Source of the DNA: Myxococcales bacterium | GTDB taxonomy: Bacteria; Myxococcota_A; Polyangia; Polyangiales; Polyangiaceae | Length of the DNA stretch: 64,000 nucleotides | Assembly: GCA_004193285.1 (NCBI GenBank) | Contig: SECP01000012.1 | Span: 94,443 to 158,442 of the forward strand | Reading direction: 5' to 3' | Shown: positions 31,593 through 39,097 of the stretch, piece after piece | How the letters are laid out: each line of letters starts with the position of its first letter | How positions within the stretch are numbered: the stretch's first letter is position 1 | The notes under the pieces: model-generated | The model's input: only the letters and a program-made list of their open reading frames with translations | Told to the model about the DNA's origin: nothing | Database searches by the model: none | Translations under genes and position numbers: made by a program

Positions 31593-32480
31593 ATGCCCGA
31601 AGGTCACACGCTTCATCGCTTGGCCCGCGACCTGAACAAGGACTTGATGGGGAAGACGCTGGAGGTCTCGTCACCCCAGGGGCGTTTCGTGGACGCCGCC
31701 TCGCTGGACGGCGCGAGCTTGCGGAGAGCCTTCGCGATCGGCAAGCACCTCTTTTTGGAGCTGGACCGCGCCCTCGTTCACGTTCACCTCGGTCTGTTCG
31801 GGAAGATGAAGCGCAAAAAGCTGGGTCTGCCGCCCCGAGCCAGCGCCAGGCTGCGCTTGGTGTCCAGCGAGAGCGCCTGGGAGCTAACTGGGCCGACGTG
31901 CTGTGAGTGTCAAACTCCGACCGCGTTCGAAGCGCTCAAAGCCCGTCTGGGCGCGGACCCCCTCGGGGACTCCGCGCGCCCCCGGGCGCTCGGTGAGCGG
32001 CTGCGGCGCTCGCGACGCCCGATCGGTGCGCTGCTGCTGGATCAAAGCTTCTTCGCGGGGATCGGCAACGTGTACCGGGCCGAGATCCTATTCCTCGCCA
32101 AGATCAACCCGGAGGCCCCGGGCAGCGCTTTGACGCCGGCCCACGTGAATCTGCTGTGGCGGCTCGCCAAAGAGCTGCTGAAGCGCGGGGAGGAGCACAA
32201 TCGCATCGTTACCGTGAAGGGCGCGGGCGGGCGCGCCAAGCGCGCAGAAGCGCTCTACTGCTACAAGCGCAGCACTTGCCGAATCTGCGAGTCGACGATC
32301 GCTCGCAGCATGACTGGCGGCCGCGCCATGTTCCATTGTCCGGGGTGCCAACCTCTGCCCGCGTCGCCGCCAGCGGAAGCTGCCCCCCTCGCGGCCGCGC
32401 CGGTCACGGGGATTCGAAGGCGCCGAGGTCCGGAGCGGCGCCGGAGTACGGCAAGCCGACGTCCACCCCGGCGTCGATGA
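31593..32480 (+). CDS. nei: Nei/Fpg-family DNA glycosylase (endonuclease VIII type)
   Basis: 295 residues from ATG 31593. Catalytic N-terminus MPEGHTLHRLARD (Pro1, Glu2 after Met removal), 'IGKHLFLELD' (catalytic Lys), 'HVHLGLFGKM', and the H2TH segment 'LLLDQSFFAGIGNVYRAEIL'. A zinc finger is present: 'STCRICES' and 'FHCPGCQP', with 'MTGGRAMFHC' holding the Arg. The N-terminus resembles Nei2-type enzymes. About 44 extra residues, Ala/Pro- then Arg-rich, follow the zinc finger; they are encoded over the 3' end of the opposite-strand pectate lyase (overlap 32404-32480). Excises oxidised pyrimidines or hydantoins. Confidence 0.88.
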   Translation: MPEGHTLHRLARDLNKDLMGKTLEVSSPQGRFVDAASLDGASLRRAFAIGKHLFLELDRALVHVHLGLFGKMKRKKLGLPPRASARLRLVSSESAWELTGPTCCECQTPTAFEALKARLGADPLGDSARPRALGERLRRSRRPIGALLLDQSFFAGIGNVYRAEILFLAKINPEAPGSALTPAHVNLLWRLAKELLKRGEEHNRIVTVKGAGGRAKRAEALYCYKRSTCRICESTIARSMTGGRAMFHCPGCQPLPASPPAEAAPLAAAPVTGIRRRRGPERRRSTASRRPPRRR

Positions 32481-33960
32481 GAGCGCTGCCCGGCTCGAGT
32501 CGCAGGAACTCGCTGCTCGGCAGCGCTCCGTCCGCGCCGCGAGGGGCCGAACCGCTGGCGACGCTCAGGTCCTGAAAGTCCGCGCTCGTGACGGTGAGCT
32601 GCAGAGTCCACGAATTGTTTTGCTGGTCGGCGCTGCCAATGCTGCCCGCGGCGCCGACCGACACGTTGTTGCGAAGGTCGTGCTTTTGGCCCGCGTTGAG
32701 CGCGCCCCCCAGAGCGAAGTTCGTGGCGTTGTCGAACGCGGTCGAGTTGTAGATGGTGATGCCGCCGCTATTGTTGTTCTGGTCGAAGCCTTTGACGCGG
32801 TTGGCGAAGGCCGCGCACTGGTAAACGCGGTGATTGGCTTGCTGCGCGTTGCCGCCGAGCTTGAAGCCGTTGCCGTTGCCGTCGAAGCCTCCGTACTCCC
32901 ACACGTCGATGCCGTTACGAAACGCGAAGCTCCGCTCGATGATCACCGTCTCGGGGCTCTCGTAGGCATCGAACCCGTCGTCCGAATTCTCCCACGCCCG
33001 GCAGCCGTAGAAGCGGTTGCCGGGCCCCTGGGTCTCCTTGGGGCCGAAGCCGTCCGCCATGCTGCCGAGCTTCTTGGGGTCGTAGTTGCGGTAGGCGTCG
33101 CAATTGATGACGCTCGTGTGCGCGCCGCCCTTGTTGATCTCGAGGCCGGTGTTGCGGTTGTCGTGGAAGGAGCAGTCCTCGAACGTGCTGTGTTGCCCGG
33201 TGACGTACACGCCCTGGTAGCCGGCGCGCGTGACGTCCACGCGGCACATCGACCAGTAGCTGCCGGAGACGAGGAAGCCGTAGGAGTCTTGAACCCACGC
33301 TTGCTCCGGAAAAGAAAAGTCGAACTCGGCGCGGCCGCCTTGCGCGATGATACGCAGGGGCTTCTCCGCGGTGCCCAACTGGGAGAGCACGAGCGTGTTC
33401 TTGACGCCCTCTACGTAGGGGACGCTGTATTTGCCGGGCTGGAGCAGGATCGTGTCGCCCGGCTCCGCTCGCGCGCGCGCGGTCGCAAAGTCCAGCGCGG
33501 TCGCGAACGACGCGCCATCGCCGTTTACGCTGCCGGTTGGCGTGACGTGCAGTTGCCTTCCGTCGCCCGGTACGCAAGCGGCCGAGCCCAGAGGACCGGG
33601 ACCAGACCCTCCGGCGGCGCCGCCCTGCCCGCCGCCGGAGGTGTCCCCACCGGCGGTGCCCCCGCCGGCCGTCCCCCGACCGGCGACGCCTGGCTCGCCG
33701 CCGGCTCCCGAGCCGCCTGCAGTGGAGCCCGAGGTGCCCACCGCGGAGGCGCCGCTGGTCGCTCCGGCGCCTCCGCTGGTCCCAGCCTGCCCTCCCTGGG
33801 CGATCGCTGCGCCCGCGGCCGAGCTGCTTCCCGCCGTGACAGCGGAGGGCGAAGGCTCATTAGGGCCATTGTTTTGCGAAGAACAGCCGGAAAAGAGGGC
33901 CGCGATGCCGAGGACGGCGCCCGCCGCGGAGCGATTTTGGCGGGCCTTCAGGGGATTCAT
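32404..33960 (-). CDS. PL9-type pectate lyase lipoprotein (right-handed beta-helix)
   Basis: 518 residues. Lipoprotein signal ends FSGCSS; Gly/Ala/Ser linker to ~125. The catalytic domain opens 'HVTPTGSVNGDGASFATALD' and 'PGDTILLQPGKYSVPY', with beta-helix coils and the PL9 signatures 'GLEINKGGAHTSVINC', 'SMADGFGPKETQGPGNRFYG', 'AWENSDDGFDAYES' (Ca-binding Asp residues) and 'GNGNGFKLGG' (the Lys expected as catalytic base). It should cleave pectate by beta-elimination, Ca-dependent, at the cell surface. It overlaps the tail of the convergent nei gene by 77 nt. Confidence 0.88.
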   Translation of the reverse strand: MNPLKARQNRSAAGAVLGIAALFSGCSSQNNGPNEPSPSAVTAGSSSAAGAAIAQGGQAGTSGGAGATSGASAVGTSGSTAGGSGAGGEPGVAGRGTAGGGTAGGDTSGGGQGGAAGGSGPGPLGSAACVPGDGRQLHVTPTGSVNGDGASFATALDFATARARAEPGDTILLQPGKYSVPYVEGVKNTLVLSQLGTAEKPLRIIAQGGRAEFDFSFPEQAWVQDSYGFLVSGSYWSMCRVDVTRAGYQGVYVTGQHSTFEDCSFHDNRNTGLEINKGGAHTSVINCDAYRNYDPKKLGSMADGFGPKETQGPGNRFYGCRAWENSDDGFDAYESPETVIIERSFAFRNGIDVWEYGGFDGNGNGFKLGGNAQQANHRVYQCAAFANRVKGFDQNNNSGGITIYNSTAFDNATNFALGGALNAGQKHDLRNNVSVGAAGSIGSADQQNNSWTLQLTVTSADFQDLSVASGSAPRGADGALPSSEFLRLEPGSALIDAGVDVGLPYSGAAPDLGAFESP

Positions 33961-34002
33961 CCTCCCTTGATGCGTGCTCGCCCGAAATCGATCTCACATG
34001 GC

Positions 34003-35235
34003 TCAGTCCGAGCACGCCGCGCCCTCGAGGCCTTGCCGTTCCACTCCCACGCACTGGCCCGCCTGGCAGGTCGTACCCGCGATGCACTGAAGGAGCGCGG
34101 TGTCGCACGTCTGGCCGTCGTGGCGAAGGTTCACGCAAGCCTGCGTCGTGCAGGTCGCGTCCCGGCAGGCGCAGGTCATGCCCTCGGGGCAATTGCCTTG
34201 CTGGTCGCCGGACAGGCCTTGAAGGGTTTGGCAAGGAGCGCCGGGCTCGGCGCGCGGGATGCATCGCGTCGTATCGGGAGCGATCGCGGCGTTGTCGCAC
34301 CAGCCGCCTTCCTCGCAGCCTCGCAAATAGCAAAGCTCTCCGAGCTTGGCGGGCACCAACATTTCACACTTGCCATTGGCGCCGCACGTGGCGCCCCGCA
34401 CGCAGTACGCTCCATTGCTGCAGTCCTCGCCCGGTTTGCGCTGCGGTTGGCAGCGCATTTGCCCATCCGGCGCGGGAAAGCACAGCGACTCACCGTAACA
34501 TTGCCCGTACCGCTGGCACACGGTGCCGTCCGGCAGATTGGAGGTGATCCCGGGCTGGCAACCTTCGCTCGAGCACTCGTAGCGATCGGGACAGGCCACC
34601 TTGCCGTCCGTGCACGTGTCGCCGGCCTTGCCGATTGGAATGCACGCCCCGCAGTCAGGGTGGGCCGGGTCTTCACCTGCGCCGCATCTGCGAGACGCGC
34701 ACTGAGCGCCGGAGTAGCACGGCTCACCGAGCGCTCGCGTGCCGTTGAGGAGCCCGCATTCGGGCGAGAGCCCCTGGTTCATGAGCTCGCAGGGATGGTC
34801 GCGCCACTTCTGCGCGCAAGCGAGCACTCCCGCAACGTCCAGCCGTGAATCCTCGGCGAACAAGAAGTCCGGGCACCACACCAAGAACTCGGGGCAGGGG
34901 TCATCCTCCGCGGGGAAGCCCGAGCACTCGAGGTAGCGGCGGTTGCACTGCGCGTTCATGTACGCGGCGCAGGCCTGGTACTTCGTCACCTCGCTTTGCC
35001 CCGCGCTGCCGCCGCCTTGGCCACTGCTCCCGCCGCCCTGGGGAGCGCCGCCGGAGCCCGAGCTCCCGCTCTGCCCACTGCTGCCTGCGGTGCTGCCGCC
35101 ACTCCCGCTCAGTGCTCCTCCGGAGCTGCTGCCGCCTTGCGGCGGAGAGGGAGCTTCGGCCGTGTTCCCGCACGCCGCTGTCCAGGCCAACCCGAGCGCT
35201 ATCCCCGCTTGCCCCACGACCCGACCTACCCGCAT
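34003..35235 (-). CDS. Cys-rich Dickkopf/EGF-like lipoprotein
   Basis: 410 residues. Signal ends 'TAACGNT' (lipobox), then a Gly/Ser/Gln linker. The mature protein has an N-terminal helical Cys domain ('YQACAAYMNAQCNRRYLEC') and a series of small Cys modules of the type G..C.....C....C ('GEPCYSGAQCASRRCGAG', 'GDTCTDGKVACPDRYECSS', 'LGELCYLRGCEEGGWCDN', 'GQTCDTALLQCIAGTTCQAG'). This is the common 'Dickkopf N-terminal Cys-rich' type of myxobacterial surface protein, also seen at 49065-49952. No enzymatic function apparent. Confidence 0.8.
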   Translation of the reverse strand: MRVGRVVGQAGIALGLAWTAACGNTAEAPSPPQGGSSSGGALSGSGGSTAGSSGQSGSSGSGGAPQGGGSSGQGGGSAGQSEVTKYQACAAYMNAQCNRRYLECSGFPAEDDPCPEFLVWCPDFLFAEDSRLDVAGVLACAQKWRDHPCELMNQGLSPECGLLNGTRALGEPCYSGAQCASRRCGAGEDPAHPDCGACIPIGKAGDTCTDGKVACPDRYECSSEGCQPGITSNLPDGTVCQRYGQCYGESLCFPAPDGQMRCQPQRKPGEDCSNGAYCVRGATCGANGKCEMLVPAKLGELCYLRGCEEGGWCDNAAIAPDTTRCIPRAEPGAPCQTLQGLSGDQQGNCPEGMTCACRDATCTTQACVNLRHDGQTCDTALLQCIAGTTCQAGQCVGVERQGLEGAACSD

Positions 35236-35350
35236 GCGGCCGAGACTACCCGCGCGCGACGCGGATGTCAGAGAGCCGACGATTCAAGGGCGGGAATGTC
35301 GCTAAATCTGCGTAATTTCGCGAGGGCACGCCAGTTGCTAATCTGGAGCC

Positions 35351-35890
35351 ATGCGAGCTGCGGTTTGGGTTTGGGGGATGAGTGGGCTGCTGACGGGGTG
35401 TTGGTACTTCGAGGACTGCCCGGACAACGTGGGCGGCATCAAAACCGGGCAGCGTCTGGAGACGACGATCGTCTCTCGGCTCGCGAAGCCGGGTGCTGCG
35501 GCCACTTGCGGGGACCTGGGCGATCTCCCACCTGGAGCGCGCGTCACGTGGCTAGCGAGCCTGGAGGGCTCCGCCGAGACCTGTGAGGATGAAGTGGACG
35601 TGGACGCGCGAAGTCTATCGAGCGCGGAGCTCTCGCTCCCCGACTTCCAAGGCGGGACCGCGTCCATCACCTTGCCTGGAGGCTGCTCGGGTGACTGGTC
35701 GCTCCAGATTGAAGCCTTGAAATCGGACGCGCCGCTGCTCGGCCCGGTAGACGCGACCGACCCGCAGTGGGTTCTGAGACGAACCTTCCGCGCATCCCCG
35801 GCCGCGGCGGCATGTCCGAGCGAGGTCCTGTCCCCGAGCGGCTGCAACGACCGTTTCATCGCCGAGACCCGCGTGCTCGAGCCCGAGTGA
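35351..35890 (+). CDS. Small Cys-containing lipoprotein, unknown
   Basis: 179 residues. Signal with lipobox 'SGLLTGCWYF'. The mature part has about eight Cys and short beta-strand-like segments ('GARVTWLASLEGSAETC', 'ASITLPGGCSGDWSLQIEAL'); the even Cys count suggests disulfides. No family recognised. It faces the methyltransferase gene (35896-36519), which runs towards it; only 5 nt separate their 3' ends. Confidence 0.7.
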   Translation: MRAAVWVWGMSGLLTGCWYFEDCPDNVGGIKTGQRLETTIVSRLAKPGAAATCGDLGDLPPGARVTWLASLEGSAETCEDEVDVDARSLSSAELSLPDFQGGTASITLPGGCSGDWSLQIEALKSDAPLLGPVDATDPQWVLRRTFRASPAAAACPSEVLSPSGCNDRFIAETRVLEPE

Positions 35891-35895
35891 GCCGC

Positions 35896-36519
35896 TCACG
35901 CCGCATCGATGCTGGCCACGCCGCGCGTGAGGAAGCCGGCGAAGCGCGGCACCCCCTGCACGTAGTACTGCTCCGCGTCTTCGATCCTGAAGCCAGACTC
36001 GGTCAGCAGCTTTCGCGTATTGCGGTCCAGGTTGCAGCCGCCGAATAGAAGATTCTGCAAGCGATTGAGCCGGCGCTGCCAGCGCTGCACGCCGGCGTCG
36101 GGCGCCAAGCCGTGCTCGGCGAAGAGCAGCTTGCCTCCCGGCTTCAGCACGCGGCGCATCTGCTGAAGCGCCGCGTGCGGCTCCGGAATCGAGCACAAAG
36201 TAAAGGTCGAGACGACGCAGTCGAAGCTTTGGCTCGGCGCGTCGATGCTTTCGCCCGCGAGCCGTACGTACTCGACTGGAAACGACGCCTGGGCTATCCG
36301 CGGCCGCGCCAGCCGCGCGCTCTCTCCGGATGGATCGACCGCAACCAAGCGTTCGACGCTGCTCGGGTACCAAGGCAAGTTCCGACCGCTGCCAAAACCC
36401 ACCTCCAGCACTCGGCCGCGGGCGCTGCTCAGGCACCTGCGGCGCTCGTCGTCCAAGGCCGGGAAGGCCATGGCAGAGTCGAGCAATCGGGGGAGCACCC
36501 AGCGTTCGTAAAGTCCCAT
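35896..36519 (-). CDS. Class I SAM-dependent methyltransferase
   Basis: 207 residues. Motif I 'GRVLEVGFGSGRNLPWY' binds SAM, followed by 'LVAVDPSGESARLA' (motif II acidic end), 'DCVVSTFTLCSIPEPHAAL' and 'VLKPGGKLLFAEHG' (motif IV). The C-terminal 'GCNLDRNTRKLLTESGFRI' is shared with METTL7-like and UbiE/phospholipid methyltransferases. Soluble or peripheral membrane protein; the substrate (lipid, thiol or quinone) is not decidable. Confidence 0.85.
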   Translation of the reverse strand: MGLYERWVLPRLLDSAMAFPALDDERRRCLSSARGRVLEVGFGSGRNLPWYPSSVERLVAVDPSGESARLARPRIAQASFPVEYVRLAGESIDAPSQSFDCVVSTFTLCSIPEPHAALQQMRRVLKPGGKLLFAEHGLAPDAGVQRWQRRLNRLQNLLFGGCNLDRNTRKLLTESGFRIEDAEQYYVQGVPRFAGFLTRGVASIDAA

Positions 36520-36615
36520 GCGGGTAAGGTATAGAAGTCACGGAAGCTGCGACACGACTACGTCACGGTTGCTGACGTCGGACAGATCGCTACGGCCAGA
36601 ATTCGCCTGACGCGC

Positions 36616-39042
36616 GTGGTTGCCTCGAGCGACGGCAACAACTCGCGGCGACTTCACTGGGTACGAATCGTGCTCGGCGCGTCGCCCATGCAACTGACTT
36701 GGAGCGGGCTCTTCGGGGGAATCGGCGGAATTGCGTCTAGCTTATGGCTCGTAGGCGCCTGCGGCACGCCCGCGAGCGAAGACGTCAGCGATGCCGAGTC
36801 GCTCGGCACGGCTCGGCAGCCGCTCTGCCTGCAGCAAGCACTGCCGCGCGTGGCCGCGTACGCTTCCAGCGCGGAAAGCGCTCGTTACCCCGCGAGCGCC
36901 GCCATCGACGGCAACCCGACCTCGCGCTGGTCCAGCGTGTATGCAGACCCGCAGTGGCTCGTCGTCGACTTGGGCGAGGTGCGCCACATCAGCCGCGTGG
37001 TGCTGCGCTGGGAGGCGGCCGCGAGCCGGCACTACGTGCTGGAGGTGTCGGACAGCGCAGACGGGCCGTGGACGCGGATTCACGAGGATGCGCTCGGCAA
37101 TGGCGGTAACGACGCCATCAATGGGCTGGACGCGACGGGTCGGTACCTGCGCGTTCAATCGCTCGCGCGCACGACGACCTTCGGGGTCTCCTTGTTCGAG
37201 GTCGAAGCCTATGGGGACGCCGACCCGACGTGCTCGGCGGAGCCGCCCGAGCCATCGCTGCCGTGTCAGTCCGAAAAGCTCGTCGACCTGACCGCGACCG
37301 CTTCTTCGTCGGAGGGACCAAACTACCCGGCGAGCGAGGCGGTGGACGGCATCATTCAGAGCGGCTGCGGCGCCGCCAACCGTTGGTCGAGCGCCTTCAG
37401 TGATCCGCAATGGCTGCAAGTCGACCTCGGGGGAGCGGCGCACATCGACCGCGTGGTCTTGCACTGGGAATGCGCCGCGAGCGCCAACTACGAGGTTCAA
37501 GTCGCAAGCAATGCGGGGGGACCTTGGGCAACTGTTTACGCGGACGCGGCCGCCAATGGCGGGCGAGACGAGGTGACCGGCCTCAACGCTGCCGGCCGCT
37601 ACGTGCGCGTGCTCTCTCGCGCGCGCCGCACTGCTTTCGGAAACTCGCTCTACGAAATCGAGGTCTTCGGTGACCGCAGCTACAATTGCGGGGCCGGCAC
37701 GTGCGTCAACCCCGGCGCGGTCAACGCGACGAGCCTGACGCTGCATCGGCCGGACCTTGGCGCCCGCTTCGGCACGACCACGGCGCCGCGCGGCGCGGTG
37801 CGTATCGCGCAAAACCCGGTCTCGAAGAAGGTGTACGTGCTCCTCGGGGACGGCAGCTTGCGCGAGCTGAGCCTCACGACGCTGACCACCACGCCCGCGG
37901 TGGCGGCGACCACCATCCTCGGTCAACTGCCGACCGGCACCTTCTTGACGAGCGTGCAAGGCCTCGCGTTCGGACCCGAAGGCAACGCTTACCTGGTGGC
38001 GAACGAAGACCACGGCAGCACCAACGTCGGCCTGGTCCTGAAGGGTACCGCCAACCCCACCGCCAGTACGTGGAGCTGGTCGGTGCTTGCGCGGAGCGCG
38101 GAGTACCCGGACAGCAACTCCTCCTTCGATCATCACTGGAACGGCGTCGTGGTCAGCCCGGACGGCAAAGACGTGTACGTCGCCAGCGGGTCGCGCACCG
38201 ACCACGGCGAGGTGCAAGACGCAGGAGGCGCTCATCCGGGCCTACGCGAGGTGCCGCTCACCTCGCGCATCTTCCGTTTACCGAGCTCCGGCGCCGGCAT
38301 CTCGCTACCCAACGATGAGTCGGCGCTCGCAAGCTACGCGTTCGCGCGCGGCATCCGCAACACGTTCGAGCTCGTGTTCGCTCCCGACGGCAAGTTGCTC
38401 GGCGTGGATAACGGGCCCGACGCGGACTACAGCGAAGAGCTGAACTGGCTGCGCTCGGGCCGGCACTACGGCTTCCCCTGGCGGCTCGGCGCGGAAGACA
38501 ACGCGATGCAGTTCCCCGGCTACGACCCTGCGGTGGACCGGCGGCTACGACCGGGCTACGCAGGCACGGCTTACTTCTACAATGATCCGGCGTTCCCGCC
38601 CAAGCCCGCGCAGCTCGTCGATCCGATCGCGAACCGCGGGCCCGACGCCGACTTGCTGCGCAACCCGCAGACCGGAGCAATCGAAGATGCCAGCGCGCTC
38701 GGGCGCACGCTGAGCACGTTCACCGGGCACCGCTCACCCCTCGGCGTGAGCTTCGACGTGGAGGGGCGCCTGTGCGGCTCCCTGCAGCGCGGCGGGTTGA
38801 TGCTCAGCTTCGGCGCGGCCGTCGCCGCCACGCCCGCGAACGGCATGTTCCCGGACGCTGGTCGCGATCTCGTGGCGCTAGAGCTGCTGCCCGCCGGTGA
38901 CAGCTTTCAAATCCGAACGACCAAGCTCGTCAGCGGCTTTGCCGGCCCTATCGACAGCCTGCTGATCGGTAGCAAGCTGTACGTGCTCGAGTATGGGGCC
39001 GCGAGCCGCGTCTACGAGATCTCGCTGCCCACGCCCCGTTAG
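36616..39042 (+). CDS. Discoidin (F5/8 type C) x2 plus PQQ-dehydrogenase-like beta-propeller
   Basis: 808 residues from a GTG start; ATG at 36688 would give a shorter signal ending 'LVGACGT' but with no positive charge in front. Two discoidin-type domains follow (~75-205 and ~225-360), each with 'YPAS.A.DG' and 'RWSS....DPQWL.VDLG' and the closing 'RYVRVLSRARRT' pattern. They typically bind carbohydrates. The C-terminal ~430 residues form a glucose/sorbosone-dehydrogenase-like six-bladed propeller ('GLAFGPEGNAYLVAN', 'ARGIRNTFELVFAPDGKLL', 'LNWLRSGRHYGFPWRLG', 'TGHRSPLGVSFDVEGRL'). Probably an exported sugar- or aldose-oxidising enzyme held on polysaccharide. Confidence 0.85.
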   Translation: MVASSDGNNSRRLHWVRIVLGASPMQLTWSGLFGGIGGIASSLWLVGACGTPASEDVSDAESLGTARQPLCLQQALPRVAAYASSAESARYPASAAIDGNPTSRWSSVYADPQWLVVDLGEVRHISRVVLRWEAAASRHYVLEVSDSADGPWTRIHEDALGNGGNDAINGLDATGRYLRVQSLARTTTFGVSLFEVEAYGDADPTCSAEPPEPSLPCQSEKLVDLTATASSSEGPNYPASEAVDGIIQSGCGAANRWSSAFSDPQWLQVDLGGAAHIDRVVLHWECAASANYEVQVASNAGGPWATVYADAAANGGRDEVTGLNAAGRYVRVLSRARRTAFGNSLYEIEVFGDRSYNCGAGTCVNPGAVNATSLTLHRPDLGARFGTTTAPRGAVRIAQNPVSKKVYVLLGDGSLRELSLTTLTTTPAVAATTILGQLPTGTFLTSVQGLAFGPEGNAYLVANEDHGSTNVGLVLKGTANPTASTWSWSVLARSAEYPDSNSSFDHHWNGVVVSPDGKDVYVASGSRTDHGEVQDAGGAHPGLREVPLTSRIFRLPSSGAGISLPNDESALASYAFARGIRNTFELVFAPDGKLLGVDNGPDADYSEELNWLRSGRHYGFPWRLGAEDNAMQFPGYDPAVDRRLRPGYAGTAYFYNDPAFPPKPAQLVDPIANRGPDADLLRNPQTGAIEDASALGRTLSTFTGHRSPLGVSFDVEGRLCGSLQRGGLMLSFGAAVAATPANGMFPDAGRDLVALELLPAGDSFQIRTTKLVSGFAGPIDSLLIGSKLYVLEYGAASRVYEISLPTPR

Positions 39043-39097
39043 TCGAGCCCCGGCAGCGCGCGAGGAAAGCGCGCTGCCGAGCCCGAGGGCTGATCTG

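Noticed and set aside
32620..34848. 742-codon plus-strand open frame
   Set aside because: It is antisense across two well-supported genes (PL9 lyase and Cys-rich lipoprotein) and has Ala/Val/Arg/Gly composition typical of shadow frames in GC-rich DNA.
36742..38235. 497-codon minus-strand frame opposite the discoidin protein
   Set aside because: Arg/Val-rich shadow frame; the plus strand encodes clear discoidin domains.
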